The notes below the pieces were generated by a model. The model did no database searches. It had not been told where the DNA came from and saw only the letters and a program-made list of their open reading frames with translations. From Bacteroidota bacterium (GTDB taxonomy: Bacteria > Bacteroidota > Ignavibacteria > Ignavibacteriales > Ignavibacteriaceae): a stretch of DNA of 24,453 nucleotides. Location of the stretch: the NCBI GenBank assembly GCA_021796135.1, contig JAJYOQ010000011.1, positions 1 through 24,453 on the forward strand, written 5' to 3'. The translations under genes and the position numbers were made by a program. Below, in pieces: positions 1 to 9,190 of the stretch (within the stretch, counting starts at the first letter, position 1; every line of letters begins with the position of its first letter).

Positions 1-1
1 A

Positions 2-370
2 AACTCTTTTGAAACACAAGCTAAAGTTATTTTAGATGGTGTGGGAGATAATATCCTCGGGGTTGCACTTGCTGGGAATAAAATTCCGGATTCATATAAA
101 AGCTACCAAAATTACCCAAATCCATTTAATCCAAGTACGATAATAAAATATGCCCTTCCTTACAGTAGTAATGTAAAAATAGAAGTTTATAATATTCTTG
201 GTGAAAAAATAAAGGAATTAGTTAATGGACAAAAACCCGCTGGCTATTACGATTTAAGTTTCAATACAACCGGACTTGCAAGCGGAATATATTTCTATAT
301 GATTGAAGCAAAGAGTATTGACGGTAAGAATGAATTTAGGGATACTAAGAAAATGATACTTTTAAAGTAA
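2..370 (+). CDS. 3' end of a T9SS-secreted protein (sorting domain)
   Basis: The reading frame is open from base 2, so this is the 3' part of a gene that begins outside the window. An internal GTG at 41 is not convincing as a start because the frame continues upstream without a stop. Almost all that is visible is a T9SS type A C-terminal sorting domain: YQNYPNPFNPST, then KIEVYNILGEKIKELV, then GLASGIYFYMIEA, ending in KKMILLK. In this family the domain directs passage through the outer-membrane type IX channel and is removed at the surface. Residues between GIYFY and the terminal KKM are a little longer than in the other copies here (insertion around SIDGKNEF). The function of the mature protein cannot be inferred. 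The next gene starts 33 bases later on the same strand, so co-transcription is likely. Confidence 0.85.
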   Translation, partial: NSFETQAKVILDGVGDNILGVALAGNKIPDSYKSYQNYPNPFNPSTIIKYALPYSSNVKIEVYNILGEKIKELVNGQKPAGYYDLSFNTTGLASGIYFYMIEAKSIDGKNEFRDTKKMILLK

Positions 371-402
371 CAAGCAAAACAAAATATTTTAAGTTTATAC
401 CA

Positions 403-2532
403 ATGAAAAATGTCTTACAAATTAGTATTCTTATTCTATTGGTATTTTGTTTAGTTGTAAAAAGAGGTAGTGCGCAATGGATTTGGCAAAATCCTTTGCC
501 CCAAGGTAATACTTTAAATGATGTAAAAGTTTTTAATGATGGATCTGCAATAGCAATAGGATATAATGGAACAGTAATTAAAACAAAAGATAATGGAAAC
601 ACATGGATTAATGATAGTATAGGATATAAGAACAATTTAAATTCAATGTATTTCATTAACGACAGCACTGGATGGATTGTCGGAGATTCCGGATTAATAT
701 TAAAGACAATTAATAAAGGCAATTCATGGGAAGAACAATCCTGGAATGATACTCTGAATGTAAATTTATTATCAGTGTATTTTATTAATGCTGATACTGG
801 ATGGATAGGAAGTGATGTTAGTCCTATATACAGTCAGTTTGGAGCACTTTTAAAAACTACAGACGGTGGTAAAACCTGGGAATACAATAAATTTTACGGT
901 GGATTGCAGAATATATCATTTTTAAGTGACAATTTCGGCTGGATTTCGTCTGGTAAATGGCAAATGTATAATATTACTAAGGACGGCGGCAAAACATGGA
1001 CACGATATACTCGTATGTTTGATACGATGTGCTTTATTGACAGCTTAACGGGCTTTTTTATCCAAAACTCATCGATTTACAAAACAACAGATTGCGGGCT
1101 TAGCTGGAATGCAATCACTGCATTCAATAATTCAATTACATTTTCCTCAATAAAATTTAAAGACAATAAAAACGGCTGGGCAGTGGGCTATCAAACATAT
1201 CCTCTAAATGAATATATTATTAGGACAACAGACGGCGGAATTAATTGGTCTGTTGATTCCAATCTTTCTCAGGGTGCTTTATATTCATTTGATTATAACG
1301 AATCAGGCTCGGGGTACGCAGTCGGATATGCAGGCGGGATTGTTTACACAAGCGATTGGGGAATTAACTGGAAGGAATTATTTTCATCTAATGTTAAAGC
1401 GTTTAGATCAATATATTTTACAGATGCAAACAATGGTTGGGCAGTTGGCGGTAATGCATCTGATTTAAGCGGTTTAATCTATAATACTACTGATGGCGGA
1501 AATCACTGGAACTTGCAGTTAAATGACTCGTCCAGATATTTAAATTCTGTATGTTTTGTAAATAACTTAATTGGCTGGGCAGGTGGTTTTAATAGAATTA
1601 TAAAGACTACTGACGGCGGCAAAACCTGGGTTTCTCAATATACCTCAGAAATAAGTTCAATATATTTTATAGATGAGAATAATGGATGGGCTGTATCTTA
1701 TAATGAGATTATTAACACTACTGACGGAGGTAATCATTGGTATTTATTTAATGCAGGTATAGGAAATAGTAATACTTATTATACTGTTTTCTTTAGAAAT
1801 AAAATGATTGGTTTTATAGGAGGGAATGGATTTATTCTAAAAACATCAGATGGCGGAAACAATTGGGTAAAAACTAGCGGGCCAATTAAAGATATTTGTT
1901 CCATCTCTTTCTCAGACTCATTAAACGGAACAGCAATAAGTAATGGCGGAGCTATTTTTAAGACAACTGACGGCGGAGATTCATGGATGATTATTCAGGA
2001 TGCAAATTATCAAAATTACTTAAGCTCTATTTCCTATAGAGATTCAAAGCATGGAATAATTGTCGGTAAATATGGAGTAATGCTGTATACAAACGATGGC
2101 GGAAACAGCTGGGTTCAGGGCGAGAATCCAACTATAGCATCCTTGAATTCAATCATTTTTATAGACTCAACTTCAGGCTGGGTTGTTGGTAATAATGGAG
2201 CAATATTAAAATATAATGGCGGCAATAATTTATCTTCCATTTATAATAAATCTCAGGCAAATTCATTAAATAAATTTTACTTAAGCCAAAACTACCCAAA
2301 CCCCTTTAATCCATCAACCAAAATTGAATATAAAATTACTACTCCTGGGATTGTAAGAATTACAATTTATGATATTCTTGGACAAGAAATTAAGACAGTA
2401 ATAGATGAATATAAATCAAGTGGTAATTACTCACTTACGGTTGACTTATCTAATTATTCAAGCGGAATTTATTTTTATAGAATTCAAGAAAACAATTATA
2501 TCGAGGGAAAAAAGATGGTGTTAATAAAATAA
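403..2532 (+). CDS. Secreted Ycf48/BNR-repeat protein with T9SS sorting domain
   Basis: This 709-residue protein has a Sec signal peptide (residues 1-24, hydrophobic core ISILILLVFCLVV, likely cleavage after GSA). The body is made of roughly 45-50 residue repeats, each with a GWAVG-type strand and an Asp-box-like T-x-D-x-G-x-x-W element such as TTDGGKTW or TSDGGNNW. I count 13 recognisable Asp-box elements plus a degenerate last one. This is the pattern of the Ycf48/photosystem II stability-factor and BNR families, which fold as beta-propellers. Residues 625-709 are a T9SS type A sorting domain (QNYPNPFNPSTKIEY, YDILGQEI, SSGIYFYRI, terminal KKMVLIK), so the protein should be exported and probably surface-attached or released. 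No catalytic residues can be named; a binding or scaffold role is the safest reading. The start has no clear Shine-Dalgarno sequence. It lies in a same-strand cluster of T9SS cargo. Confidence 0.9.
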   Translation: MKNVLQISILILLVFCLVVKRGSAQWIWQNPLPQGNTLNDVKVFNDGSAIAIGYNGTVIKTKDNGNTWINDSIGYKNNLNSMYFINDSTGWIVGDSGLILKTINKGNSWEEQSWNDTLNVNLLSVYFINADTGWIGSDVSPIYSQFGALLKTTDGGKTWEYNKFYGGLQNISFLSDNFGWISSGKWQMYNITKDGGKTWTRYTRMFDTMCFIDSLTGFFIQNSSIYKTTDCGLSWNAITAFNNSITFSSIKFKDNKNGWAVGYQTYPLNEYIIRTTDGGINWSVDSNLSQGALYSFDYNESGSGYAVGYAGGIVYTSDWGINWKELFSSNVKAFRSIYFTDANNGWAVGGNASDLSGLIYNTTDGGNHWNLQLNDSSRYLNSVCFVNNLIGWAGGFNRIIKTTDGGKTWVSQYTSEISSIYFIDENNGWAVSYNEIINTTDGGNHWYLFNAGIGNSNTYYTVFFRNKMIGFIGGNGFILKTSDGGNNWVKTSGPIKDICSISFSDSLNGTAISNGGAIFKTTDGGDSWMIIQDANYQNYLSSISYRDSKHGIIVGKYGVMLYTNDGGNSWVQGENPTIASLNSIIFIDSTSGWVVGNNGAILKYNGGNNLSSIYNKSQANSLNKFYLSQNYPNPFNPSTKIEYKITTPGIVRITIYDILGQEIKTVIDEYKSSGNYSLTVDLSNYSSGIYFYRIQENNYIEGKKMVLIK

Positions 2533-2583
2533 TTCCATGTGAAAAGGAAATTTGCTAACAAATTATGAACAAAAAGGAGCAGA

Positions 2584-4680
2584 GTGAAGACAAATATTTT
2601 ACTAATTATTTTAATTTTATTTATTATAAATAATTCAATATTTTCTCAAAATATTGGATGGCAGAAGCAATCAAGCGGAACATCTGTAAAACTAAATTCA
2701 GTAACATCTTATGCGCGAACATATGAAACTGATATTTGGATTGTAGGAGATCAAGGAACAATACTTCTGAATTATAAATCTTTTCCGTTTAATAGCACTC
2801 AAAATTTAAACAAAATTAAAATTAACTCAGAAGGATATGGGTTTATTGTTGGTGACTCAGGCACTATAATTTTAGATCAGTGTGCTAATGGAAATTTAAC
2901 AAATCTTATAAGAAGCAATACTACTAATAATTTGAGAGATATTGCATTTACCAATAATGATTCAACAGTCATTATGGTGGGAGACAGCGGGACAATTCTA
3001 AAATCAAATGTTTATAACATTGACATTAAAAAAATGTCGGGGATTGCTGACTATAATTTAAGGTCTGTTTCTTTTACTCAAGATGGTATCGGCTGGGCTG
3101 TAGGGTCAAACGGTACAATAATAAAATCGACTGATGCAGGAGAAACGTGGACGAACGAAACAAGCAATACAACAGAAAATTTGACCGAAGTAAACTTTTT
3201 TGATAATGATAATGGCTGGTCTGCCGGAGATAACGGAACGGTAATAAATACATTTGACGGGGGAAAGAACTGGCATATCTCATATTCAGACTTAAGCACC
3301 GAATTTGCAGGTAGTTATTTTCCGCCAAAAACTTTAAACTCTTTAATTTATAATTCCGGTCAAATTCAAAATTCTCAAAAAATTTATTCTTTAGTCTCTG
3401 ATTCTAATGGAGTAAATTATTTTTATTATATTTTATATAATACGGATGAAGGAATAAAATATTTAAGTGAAAATGGTATAATTAATAATTACGCTCCGCA
3501 TGGCACTGAAAGCTTATTCACAGATTTAAAATTTAATCAAGGCGATACATTATTTGCCGTTAGAAATATCTATGCAATTTTTTACTACCCTCAAAAAGGA
3601 AGCACACCAACTCCATGGGTTATTTTTCCGGATAACAGTATAAAAATATCAAGTTTAGATTTTGATTCATTGCAGAATATCTGGGCAAGCGGGAATAAAG
3701 ATTCCTTATACTGTATTACTCCATCAAAAAAAATTACTTATTTCGAAAGTAAACCGAATATTGGCAAGGTTAGAATAAACAGAGAATACTTATATGCGTT
3801 AGTTCATAATGTTGATTCAACCGACGAAATTTGGCGGTATAAAATTATTTCAAGTGACAGCATAGGTCTGCCCGAATTATTTTTTAGTATGTCTGAAATA
3901 ACTGCAGATACGACTGCGAAAATATTTGACTACGCATTTAGTGATAATAATTTAATTATATGCTCAAGTTTATCAGATGTAATTGATATTATTTATCCTG
4001 ATAAATCATTTAAGTCACTTTTACAAAATTATTACCCCTCAAGGAATTTTGGCAATATAGAACAAGCATATTTAACCACTGGCGGAAAATTGGAAAAAGG
4101 GTTATATATGGCATTTAATTCTATAATTGATCCATCTTCATATATTTCAAATTCTGATATAATTAAGTTAAGCATTAATCCTTTTGTTGATCTTTCAGGT
4201 TGGCTAGTTGGTAAAAACGGTGAAATATCAACTAAAGCCGTCGGTGATACTCTATGGTCGAAACAAGCAAGCGGAACTAATCTAAATTTAAATTCTATTA
4301 ATTTTATTGATGACACAACAGGTATCGCAGTTGGTGACAGCGGATTAATACTAGTGACAACTAATGGGGGAATTTCAGAAATTAAAAACAGAGAATATAA
4401 TAATACACGGGAATTAACGGATTATAAATTGAATCAAAATTATCCTAATCCATTTAATCCAACAACAAAAATTAATTACTCTGTCCCTAAAGCCGGGCTA
4501 GTTACAATTACAGTATATGACATTTTAGGAAGGCAGGTAGCGTCTTTAGTAAACGAAGAAAAACCTGCCGGCAGCTATAATGTGGAATTTAATGCAGGCA
4601 AATTATCAAGCGGTGTATATTTTTACAGAATGCAGGCTGGAAATTTTATTCAAACTAAGAAATTAATTTTAATTAAATAA
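2584..4680 (+). CDS. Secreted Ycf48-like repeat protein with T9SS sorting domain
   Basis: This protein has 698 residues and a GTG start preceded closely (4 bases) by AGGAG at 2575-2579. An ATG at 2565 is out of frame. A signal peptide covers about residues 1-21 (LLIILILFIINNSIFS, then QN). The N-terminal third has Ycf48-like repeats (GWAVGSNGTIIKSTDAG, GWSAGDNGTVINTFDGG). A middle stretch of roughly 300 residues lacks clear repeats, and repeat-like units return before the end (GIAVGDSGLILVTTNGG). Residues 614-698 form a T9SS type A sorting domain ending KKLILIK. It is probably exported by the type IX system, and its ligand or activity is unknown. The sorting-domain DNA is closely similar to that of the following gene, including an identical 20-base stretch coding for EEKPAG. 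Spacing to its neighbours (52 and 26 bases) suggests one transcript. Confidence 0.88.
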   Translation: MKTNILLIILILFIINNSIFSQNIGWQKQSSGTSVKLNSVTSYARTYETDIWIVGDQGTILLNYKSFPFNSTQNLNKIKINSEGYGFIVGDSGTIILDQCANGNLTNLIRSNTTNNLRDIAFTNNDSTVIMVGDSGTILKSNVYNIDIKKMSGIADYNLRSVSFTQDGIGWAVGSNGTIIKSTDAGETWTNETSNTTENLTEVNFFDNDNGWSAGDNGTVINTFDGGKNWHISYSDLSTEFAGSYFPPKTLNSLIYNSGQIQNSQKIYSLVSDSNGVNYFYYILYNTDEGIKYLSENGIINNYAPHGTESLFTDLKFNQGDTLFAVRNIYAIFYYPQKGSTPTPWVIFPDNSIKISSLDFDSLQNIWASGNKDSLYCITPSKKITYFESKPNIGKVRINREYLYALVHNVDSTDEIWRYKIISSDSIGLPELFFSMSEITADTTAKIFDYAFSDNNLIICSSLSDVIDIIYPDKSFKSLLQNYYPSRNFGNIEQAYLTTGGKLEKGLYMAFNSIIDPSSYISNSDIIKLSINPFVDLSGWLVGKNGEISTKAVGDTLWSKQASGTNLNLNSINFIDDTTGIAVGDSGLILVTTNGGISEIKNREYNNTRELTDYKLNQNYPNPFNPTTKINYSVPKAGLVTITVYDILGRQVASLVNEEKPAGSYNVEFNAGKLSSGVYFYRMQAGNFIQTKKLILIK

Positions 4681-4705
4681 TTTACAGTTAAAACAGGAGG
4701 GCATA

Positions 4706-7700
4706 ATGAAAAGAAATCTACTATCTATATTACTTTTTATATTATTGCTGGTATTCCTTAGTGTCAATGGATTTGCAAAAGGGAATCCAGGCAGTAAGAA
4801 ACAACAAAAACCATTAAGCACATATAACAGCAATACATATATTGATATAAATAATTTAGAGGCTATTGAATCAAATCAAGGTTTCAGTGATTATAATATA
4901 AACTCAAACCTTGAAGGAATGCAATTTCCAAAAGGCAGCGGAAAATCAGTATTTTTTGAAACCGGTTTACTTTGGGGAGGTTTTGTAAGCGGCGATACAC
5001 AGGTAAGAGTCGGAGGCTCATCATATAATACCGGACTTGAGCCAGGTCCAATATTATCAAACGGACAAGCAGCTGCAAACCCGAATACAGATTCAAGATG
5101 GAGAATCTACCGTGTAAGACCTGATGTCTATCCCGGAGGACCAGCTGTCGATTTGACAAATGATGCAAATATAGAAGGAACGACTGCCACTGCTCTGCGA
5201 ACTCAATATGAAACAGATTGGACTGAATGGCCTGCAGCCGGGACTTCTAACGATCTAGGCGCACCATTTACCGATGTAAACGGAGACGGAATATATGAAC
5301 CCAATATTGATATTCCGGGAATTAACGGAGCAGATCAAACTGTTTATTATGTTGCTAATGATCTCGATCCAACTTTGACTAATGGATTATATGGAACTCA
5401 GCCGATGGGAATAGAACTGCATGCAACTTACTGGGCTTATAACGATGGAAGCACAGTTGACAATATGTATTTCAAAAAATATACACTTATAAATAAAGGC
5501 TATCAGAAAAATACAATAGACAGTATGTTCATTTCATTATGGGCAGATCCAGACCTTGGATATGCTGGCGATGACCTTGTTGGCACTGATAGCGCATTGA
5601 ATTTAATTTATACATACAATGGAGGACCCATTGATCCAGTATATTCACCCGAAACTCCTCCGTCCGTTGGTATGTTACTTTTAGAGGGACCGATAGTAAA
5701 AGGTAACGCTACCGATACAGCATTATATAATGGAAATAAAATAGGCGGCAAAAAGAACCTGCCAATGACTGCGTCATATTTTTTTGTTAATGGAGACGCT
5801 CACTTTGGCGATCCACCTATTGCCCAACCGGGAGGTTCAACTCAATTTTACAACTTCTTTAATGGAGAATATGGACTTACAGGACAGCGATTCAATTCTC
5901 CTTATTCACAAACGCCAACAAATTATGTATTTACCGGAGATCCTGTAGCAGGCACGGGTTGGCTTGACGGTGTTGCTTTACCTCCCGGAGACAGAAGACA
6001 GGGAATGGCTTCCGGTCCGTTTACTTTCGCACCGGGAGATACACAGGAAGTTGTTTTTGCAGAAATTGCTGGAGACGGATTGGATTATCTTCATTCTGTT
6101 TATTCAGTAAAGGTAAATAGTTACAATGCAGTACTTGCTTTTCATAATATGATGCAGGGAATAAAAACTGCTTCTCCCAGTGTTCCTTTTGTAACTGTGA
6201 CAAATAATAACGATTCTGTTCAGATACAATGGGAAAATAATGCGGAAGGGTTTAATAAATCCGGTTATTCTTTCGAAGGTTATAACGTATATCAATCATC
6301 ATCAAATCTTCCTTCAAAAGAAAATACTAAACTAATTGCTACATTTGATTTAATAGACGGAGTAAAATCAATATTCGGCGAGGGATTAAATCCTTCGAAC
6401 GATCAATTGTATTTTCCTCAGCAGCAGTTTGGAGTAGATAACGGATTGCAGTATAGTTTTACAGCCGCCAAGGATTATATAAATAATGCTCCGTTCATAA
6501 AGGGAATGAATTATTATTATTCAGTAACAAGTTATGCATATAACCCTGTTTTATTTGCAAATCCTAATAATACTGAAAGCAATTTTCAACCTCATACGAT
6601 AGCATACAATCATAATCTTCCGGGACCGAACTACGGCGATTCAATAAAGGTCACTCATATTTCAGGACAGGCGGCTGGAGGCGTAACTGTAGTTATTACT
6701 GATCCCTCAAAGCTAACTGGTGATAATTATTCTGTTACTATTGATACATTACAAGGAGGCGCTGAAGTTTGGAATTTAAATGATGTAAGCAAAAATATTG
6801 TATTATTTTCAAACGAAGCATTGTCTGCATATAACACTTCGCAGAAAGAAAATATAGATGGATTCCAAATCACAGTAACAAATCCGCAGGCTGGAATGAA
6901 GGATTGGTCAATTCCACAAGGCACAAGAAGATTTACTTATGCAAATAATAGTGATATTCCTAGTTATGGTTTTGAAGGTTTTAATGGCGCAATTGGCTGG
7001 GCTTCACCGGATTTTATCTATTTAAGCGGCGTCGAGTCTGTCCCAGCTAATCAACTTCACAATACATTACTTACTTTAGCTCAAGTAACCGATACTTCTT
7101 TATTTAATCCTACTTTTCCTCCAAATAGTGATGTGAACCTGTCCTATGGTTATAGATATCTAAGACATGCATCTTCTGCTGCAGCAGATCCAAGGTTTGC
7201 TTCACATATTATTAATACAACCGGTGGAACATATCCGTTTCAGGATTTTGCACAGACAGTACCATTATCAGCATGGAACATTGATGATCCCGCCCATCCA
7301 CAAAGACTTGTTGTCGGATATCTTGAAAACAACGTCGTTGGTGGATTAGTGGATGGAAAATATTGGCCGCCTGACTATACTCAACTAGATAATGCAATTA
7401 CACGTGAATTCTTATGGATATTTAATTATCCGTATAGTACAACTGTAAATCCGGCATTTGAAGAAGATGCATTAACCACTTCACCTGGTAAACCTTTACC
7501 AATAATGTGGTTTAGCTTAGCTGATAGAAGAGGACCGGTTCCGTTTTCTCCTGATGGAACAGGAGAAGATCAGTTCCTAATTATTAAAAGTTCACCATTG
7601 GAATTAAATGATGTATTTACATTTAACTCATCCATACTTACGGAAGTTAAATCGAATAAGGTTGTCACTAAATACTCCTTAAATCAGAATTATCCGAATC

Positions 7701-7930
7701 CGTTTAATCCTACAACTACAATAGAGTTCTCGATACCAAATGCAGAAAAAGTTACATTGAAGGTTTATGATATATTAGGAAAGCAGATAGCATCATTAGT
7801 AAATGAAGAAAAACCTGCCGGCAGTTATAGTGTACAATTTAATGCAAGCAGACTAGCAAGCGGAGTTTATTTTTACAGAATAGAAGCAGGAAATTTCGCG
7901 CAAACTAAAAAATTAATCTTATTGAAATAA
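4706..7930 (+). CDS. Large secreted T9SS-cargo protein, function unknown
   Basis: This 1074-residue protein has a strong ribosome binding site (AGGAGG, 4695-4700) and a signal peptide at residues 1-24 (LLSILLFILLLVFLSVNGFA). A Ca-loop-like D-x-N-x-D-G element (DVNGDGIYEP) lies near residue 190. A fibronectin-III-like segment (SVQIQWENNAEGF ... FEGYNVYQSSS) lies around residues 500-530, where such proteins commonly carry one. Residues 990-1074 are a T9SS type A sorting domain (LNQNYPNPFNPTT, VYDILGKQIASLV, ASGVYFYRI, KKLILLK). I recognise no enzyme family. Proteins of this size and layout are common in Ignavibacteria as putative surface or extracellular proteins. It is the last intact gene of the cargo cluster; downstream lie an orphan sorting-domain relic and a terminator. 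Alternative roles include adhesin or metal-reduction/extracellular-matrix component, but nothing in the sequence decides between them. Confidence 0.88.
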   Translation: MKRNLLSILLFILLLVFLSVNGFAKGNPGSKKQQKPLSTYNSNTYIDINNLEAIESNQGFSDYNINSNLEGMQFPKGSGKSVFFETGLLWGGFVSGDTQVRVGGSSYNTGLEPGPILSNGQAAANPNTDSRWRIYRVRPDVYPGGPAVDLTNDANIEGTTATALRTQYETDWTEWPAAGTSNDLGAPFTDVNGDGIYEPNIDIPGINGADQTVYYVANDLDPTLTNGLYGTQPMGIELHATYWAYNDGSTVDNMYFKKYTLINKGYQKNTIDSMFISLWADPDLGYAGDDLVGTDSALNLIYTYNGGPIDPVYSPETPPSVGMLLLEGPIVKGNATDTALYNGNKIGGKKNLPMTASYFFVNGDAHFGDPPIAQPGGSTQFYNFFNGEYGLTGQRFNSPYSQTPTNYVFTGDPVAGTGWLDGVALPPGDRRQGMASGPFTFAPGDTQEVVFAEIAGDGLDYLHSVYSVKVNSYNAVLAFHNMMQGIKTASPSVPFVTVTNNNDSVQIQWENNAEGFNKSGYSFEGYNVYQSSSNLPSKENTKLIATFDLIDGVKSIFGEGLNPSNDQLYFPQQQFGVDNGLQYSFTAAKDYINNAPFIKGMNYYYSVTSYAYNPVLFANPNNTESNFQPHTIAYNHNLPGPNYGDSIKVTHISGQAAGGVTVVITDPSKLTGDNYSVTIDTLQGGAEVWNLNDVSKNIVLFSNEALSAYNTSQKENIDGFQITVTNPQAGMKDWSIPQGTRRFTYANNSDIPSYGFEGFNGAIGWASPDFIYLSGVESVPANQLHNTLLTLAQVTDTSLFNPTFPPNSDVNLSYGYRYLRHASSAAADPRFASHIINTTGGTYPFQDFAQTVPLSAWNIDDPAHPQRLVVGYLENNVVGGLVDGKYWPPDYTQLDNAITREFLWIFNYPYSTTVNPAFEEDALTTSPGKPLPIMWFSLADRRGPVPFSPDGTGEDQFLIIKSSPLELNDVFTFNSSILTEVKSNKVVTKYSLNQNYPNPFNPTTTIEFSIPNAEKVTLKVYDILGKQIASLVNEEKPAGSYSVQFNASRLASGVYFYRIEAGNFAQTKKLILLK

Positions 7931-7931
7931 C

Positions 7932-8114
7932 AGTATATTTTTATCTAAATACGATGTTCTAGGCAGAGAAATTGAAACATTGGTCAATGAACAGAAAAAT
8001 CCGGGCAATTATAAGATAACATTTAATGCAGGTAAATTGGCAAGCGGCGTATATTTTTATCAGTTGAGTTCGAGTGATTATACTTCAATCAAAAAGATGT
8101 TATTGTTGAAATAG
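7932..8114 (+). pseudogene. Orphan half of a T9SS sorting domain
   Basis: Just after the preceding stop codon, an open frame without a start codon reads the second half of a T9SS type A sorting domain: YDVLGREIETLVNEQ from 7950, then FNAGKLASGVYFYQL, then a terminal KKMLLLK and TAG at 8112-8114. The first half (NYPNPFNP...) and all mature-protein sequence are missing. The frame is preserved for 54 codons with no internal stop, so the loss is either recent or the piece arose by recombination between sorting domains. Its wording (SSDYTSIKKMLLLK) is closer to the minus-strand copies at 14640 and 16449 than to the gene directly upstream, so it is not a simple duplication of that gene's tail. It is unlikely to be translated, except perhaps by reinitiation. 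Confidence 0.75.
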
Positions 8115-8138
8115 CGACAACATAAATAACAAAAGAAA

Positions 8139-8168
8139 AATGCCCAAAATAATTGGGCATTACTTTTT
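8139..8168. terminator. Bidirectional Rho-independent terminator
   Basis: A perfect 9-bp stem (AATGCCCAA / TTGGGCATT, 8139-8147 and 8153-8161) with a 5-base loop is followed on the plus strand by ACTTTTTC. On the minus strand it is followed by the complement of GAAAA/AAAAG, again a T-rich run. It sits between convergent genes: the T9SS cargo cluster ending at 7930/8114 (+) and the HipT-like kinase ending at 8210 (-), so it can serve both. Confidence 0.85.
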
Positions 8169-8209
8169 CAAGCTTTATAAATTAAAATTTATTTAAAAAA
8201 TTTCTCTCC

Positions 8210-9190
8210 TTAAAATCGAAGTCTTTCCAACCTATTGATATAGTTTTTCAAATACTCGCCTTTTAATTTATCATTCAAAAATGATCTTGATATTAGATCT
8301 TCAACTTTATTTGTTTTTCCGGTTATATCGTTGAGAATTTTCTTGTAACGAATTTCTTTTATCTCCAGCCTTTTGGCAAACTCAACAAAATCCGGCTTTG
8401 TGTATTTTGCTCCGGCTTTATACTCTTCTGTTTGAAATCCATCTCTAAATAATTCAAGCGCCGTATCTGATTCACCGGGGATATGAATAGATGTATTCAA
8501 AAGATCATAATAAGGGGTTAATAAATAATCCCCGTAATTTTCATTTTTGAATAAAGAAAAATTTTTTAAATGTGAATCCCCGTTTGAAAATAAATAGTTA
8601 AACAAAATGACTTTGAAATATGATTCTATTTCAATTTGATAAGCTGGAACATATTGTTTGATTAAACTCGCTATCTCTTCATAGCTAAAATCATATTTAT
8701 AATTTTTGCCGTGTGTATCCTCGGTTCTGCCGGCTATTTGAGCAAAATCTTCCTGCAGCAGTTTATTATTTTCGCCGCTTACATCAAATCGTCTTGTTAT
8801 GTATGCCATTTCACCGTCAGCAAAAAAGATTATTCCATTAACTGCCGTTTTGATATTATAAACCTGATCTGCAATTTGCATAGTAAGATGTTCATTAGCG
8901 GGGATCTGTTCAACATTGAAAAACCGGCTTGAAGGAATTGGCTTTAATATATATCTCCCGCTCTTTTCAGTAAGTATTAACTCATTGTTATCTATTCTTA
9001 AAGAATGTTTTATCTGAATTCCGGATATCGATAATCTGCTCTGTTTGTCTATTTTTATTTTATTAAATTCCGGTCTTGTGAAGTTCAGAATATGGCTAAT
9101 TTTTTTCCCATCGAATAATAGTTTTCTACATCTTAAACAATAAGTTTCAAACCCCTCATTCAAACATCCGGGACATACATTTAATTTCAT
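8210..9190 (-). CDS. hipT: HipT-like Ser/Thr kinase toxin (HipA core without N-terminal subdomain)
   Basis: This 326-residue protein is a HipA-family kinase. HipA kinases phosphorylate targets such as glutamyl-tRNA synthetase, and E. coli HipT is reported to act on tryptophanyl-tRNA synthetase; the target here is unknown. It lacks the HipA N-terminal subdomain, which the next gene encodes. Visible motifs are a Gly-rich/autophosphorylation loop SISGIQIK (S54 and S56, the S-I-S form known from E. coli HipT), the ATP lysine in ILKPIP (K83), the catalytic loop NGDSHLKN (N203-N210, D205) and the metal-binding YYDL (D229). The N-terminus carries C6-x2-C9 and C18-x2-C21, a possible zinc knuckle absent from E. 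coli HipT. The start ATG overlaps the hipS stop by 4 bases (ATGA), implying translational coupling. It is the last gene of the operon, ending before the terminator at 8139-8168. All kinase residues look intact, so it is probably active when not inhibited. Confidence 0.85.
   Translation of the reverse strand: MKLNVCPGCLNEGFETYCLRCRKLLFDGKKISHILNFTRPEFNKIKIDKQSRLSISGIQIKHSLRIDNNELILTEKSGRYILKPIPSSRFFNVEQIPANEHLTMQIADQVYNIKTAVNGIIFFADGEMAYITRRFDVSGENNKLLQEDFAQIAGRTEDTHGKNYKYDFSYEEIASLIKQYVPAYQIEIESYFKVILFNYLFSNGDSHLKNFSLFKNENYGDYLLTPYYDLLNTSIHIPGESDTALELFRDGFQTEEYKAGAKYTKPDFVEFAKRLEIKEIRYKKILNDITGKTNKVEDLISRSFLNDKLKGEYLKNYINRLERLRF

Noticed and set aside
840..2120. Repeated ACTACTGACGGCGG-type units as a possible CRISPR-like or DNA repeat array
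   Set aside because: They are spaced by whole codons and encode the Asp-box TTDGGxxW of beta-propeller repeats; the repetition is at protein level.
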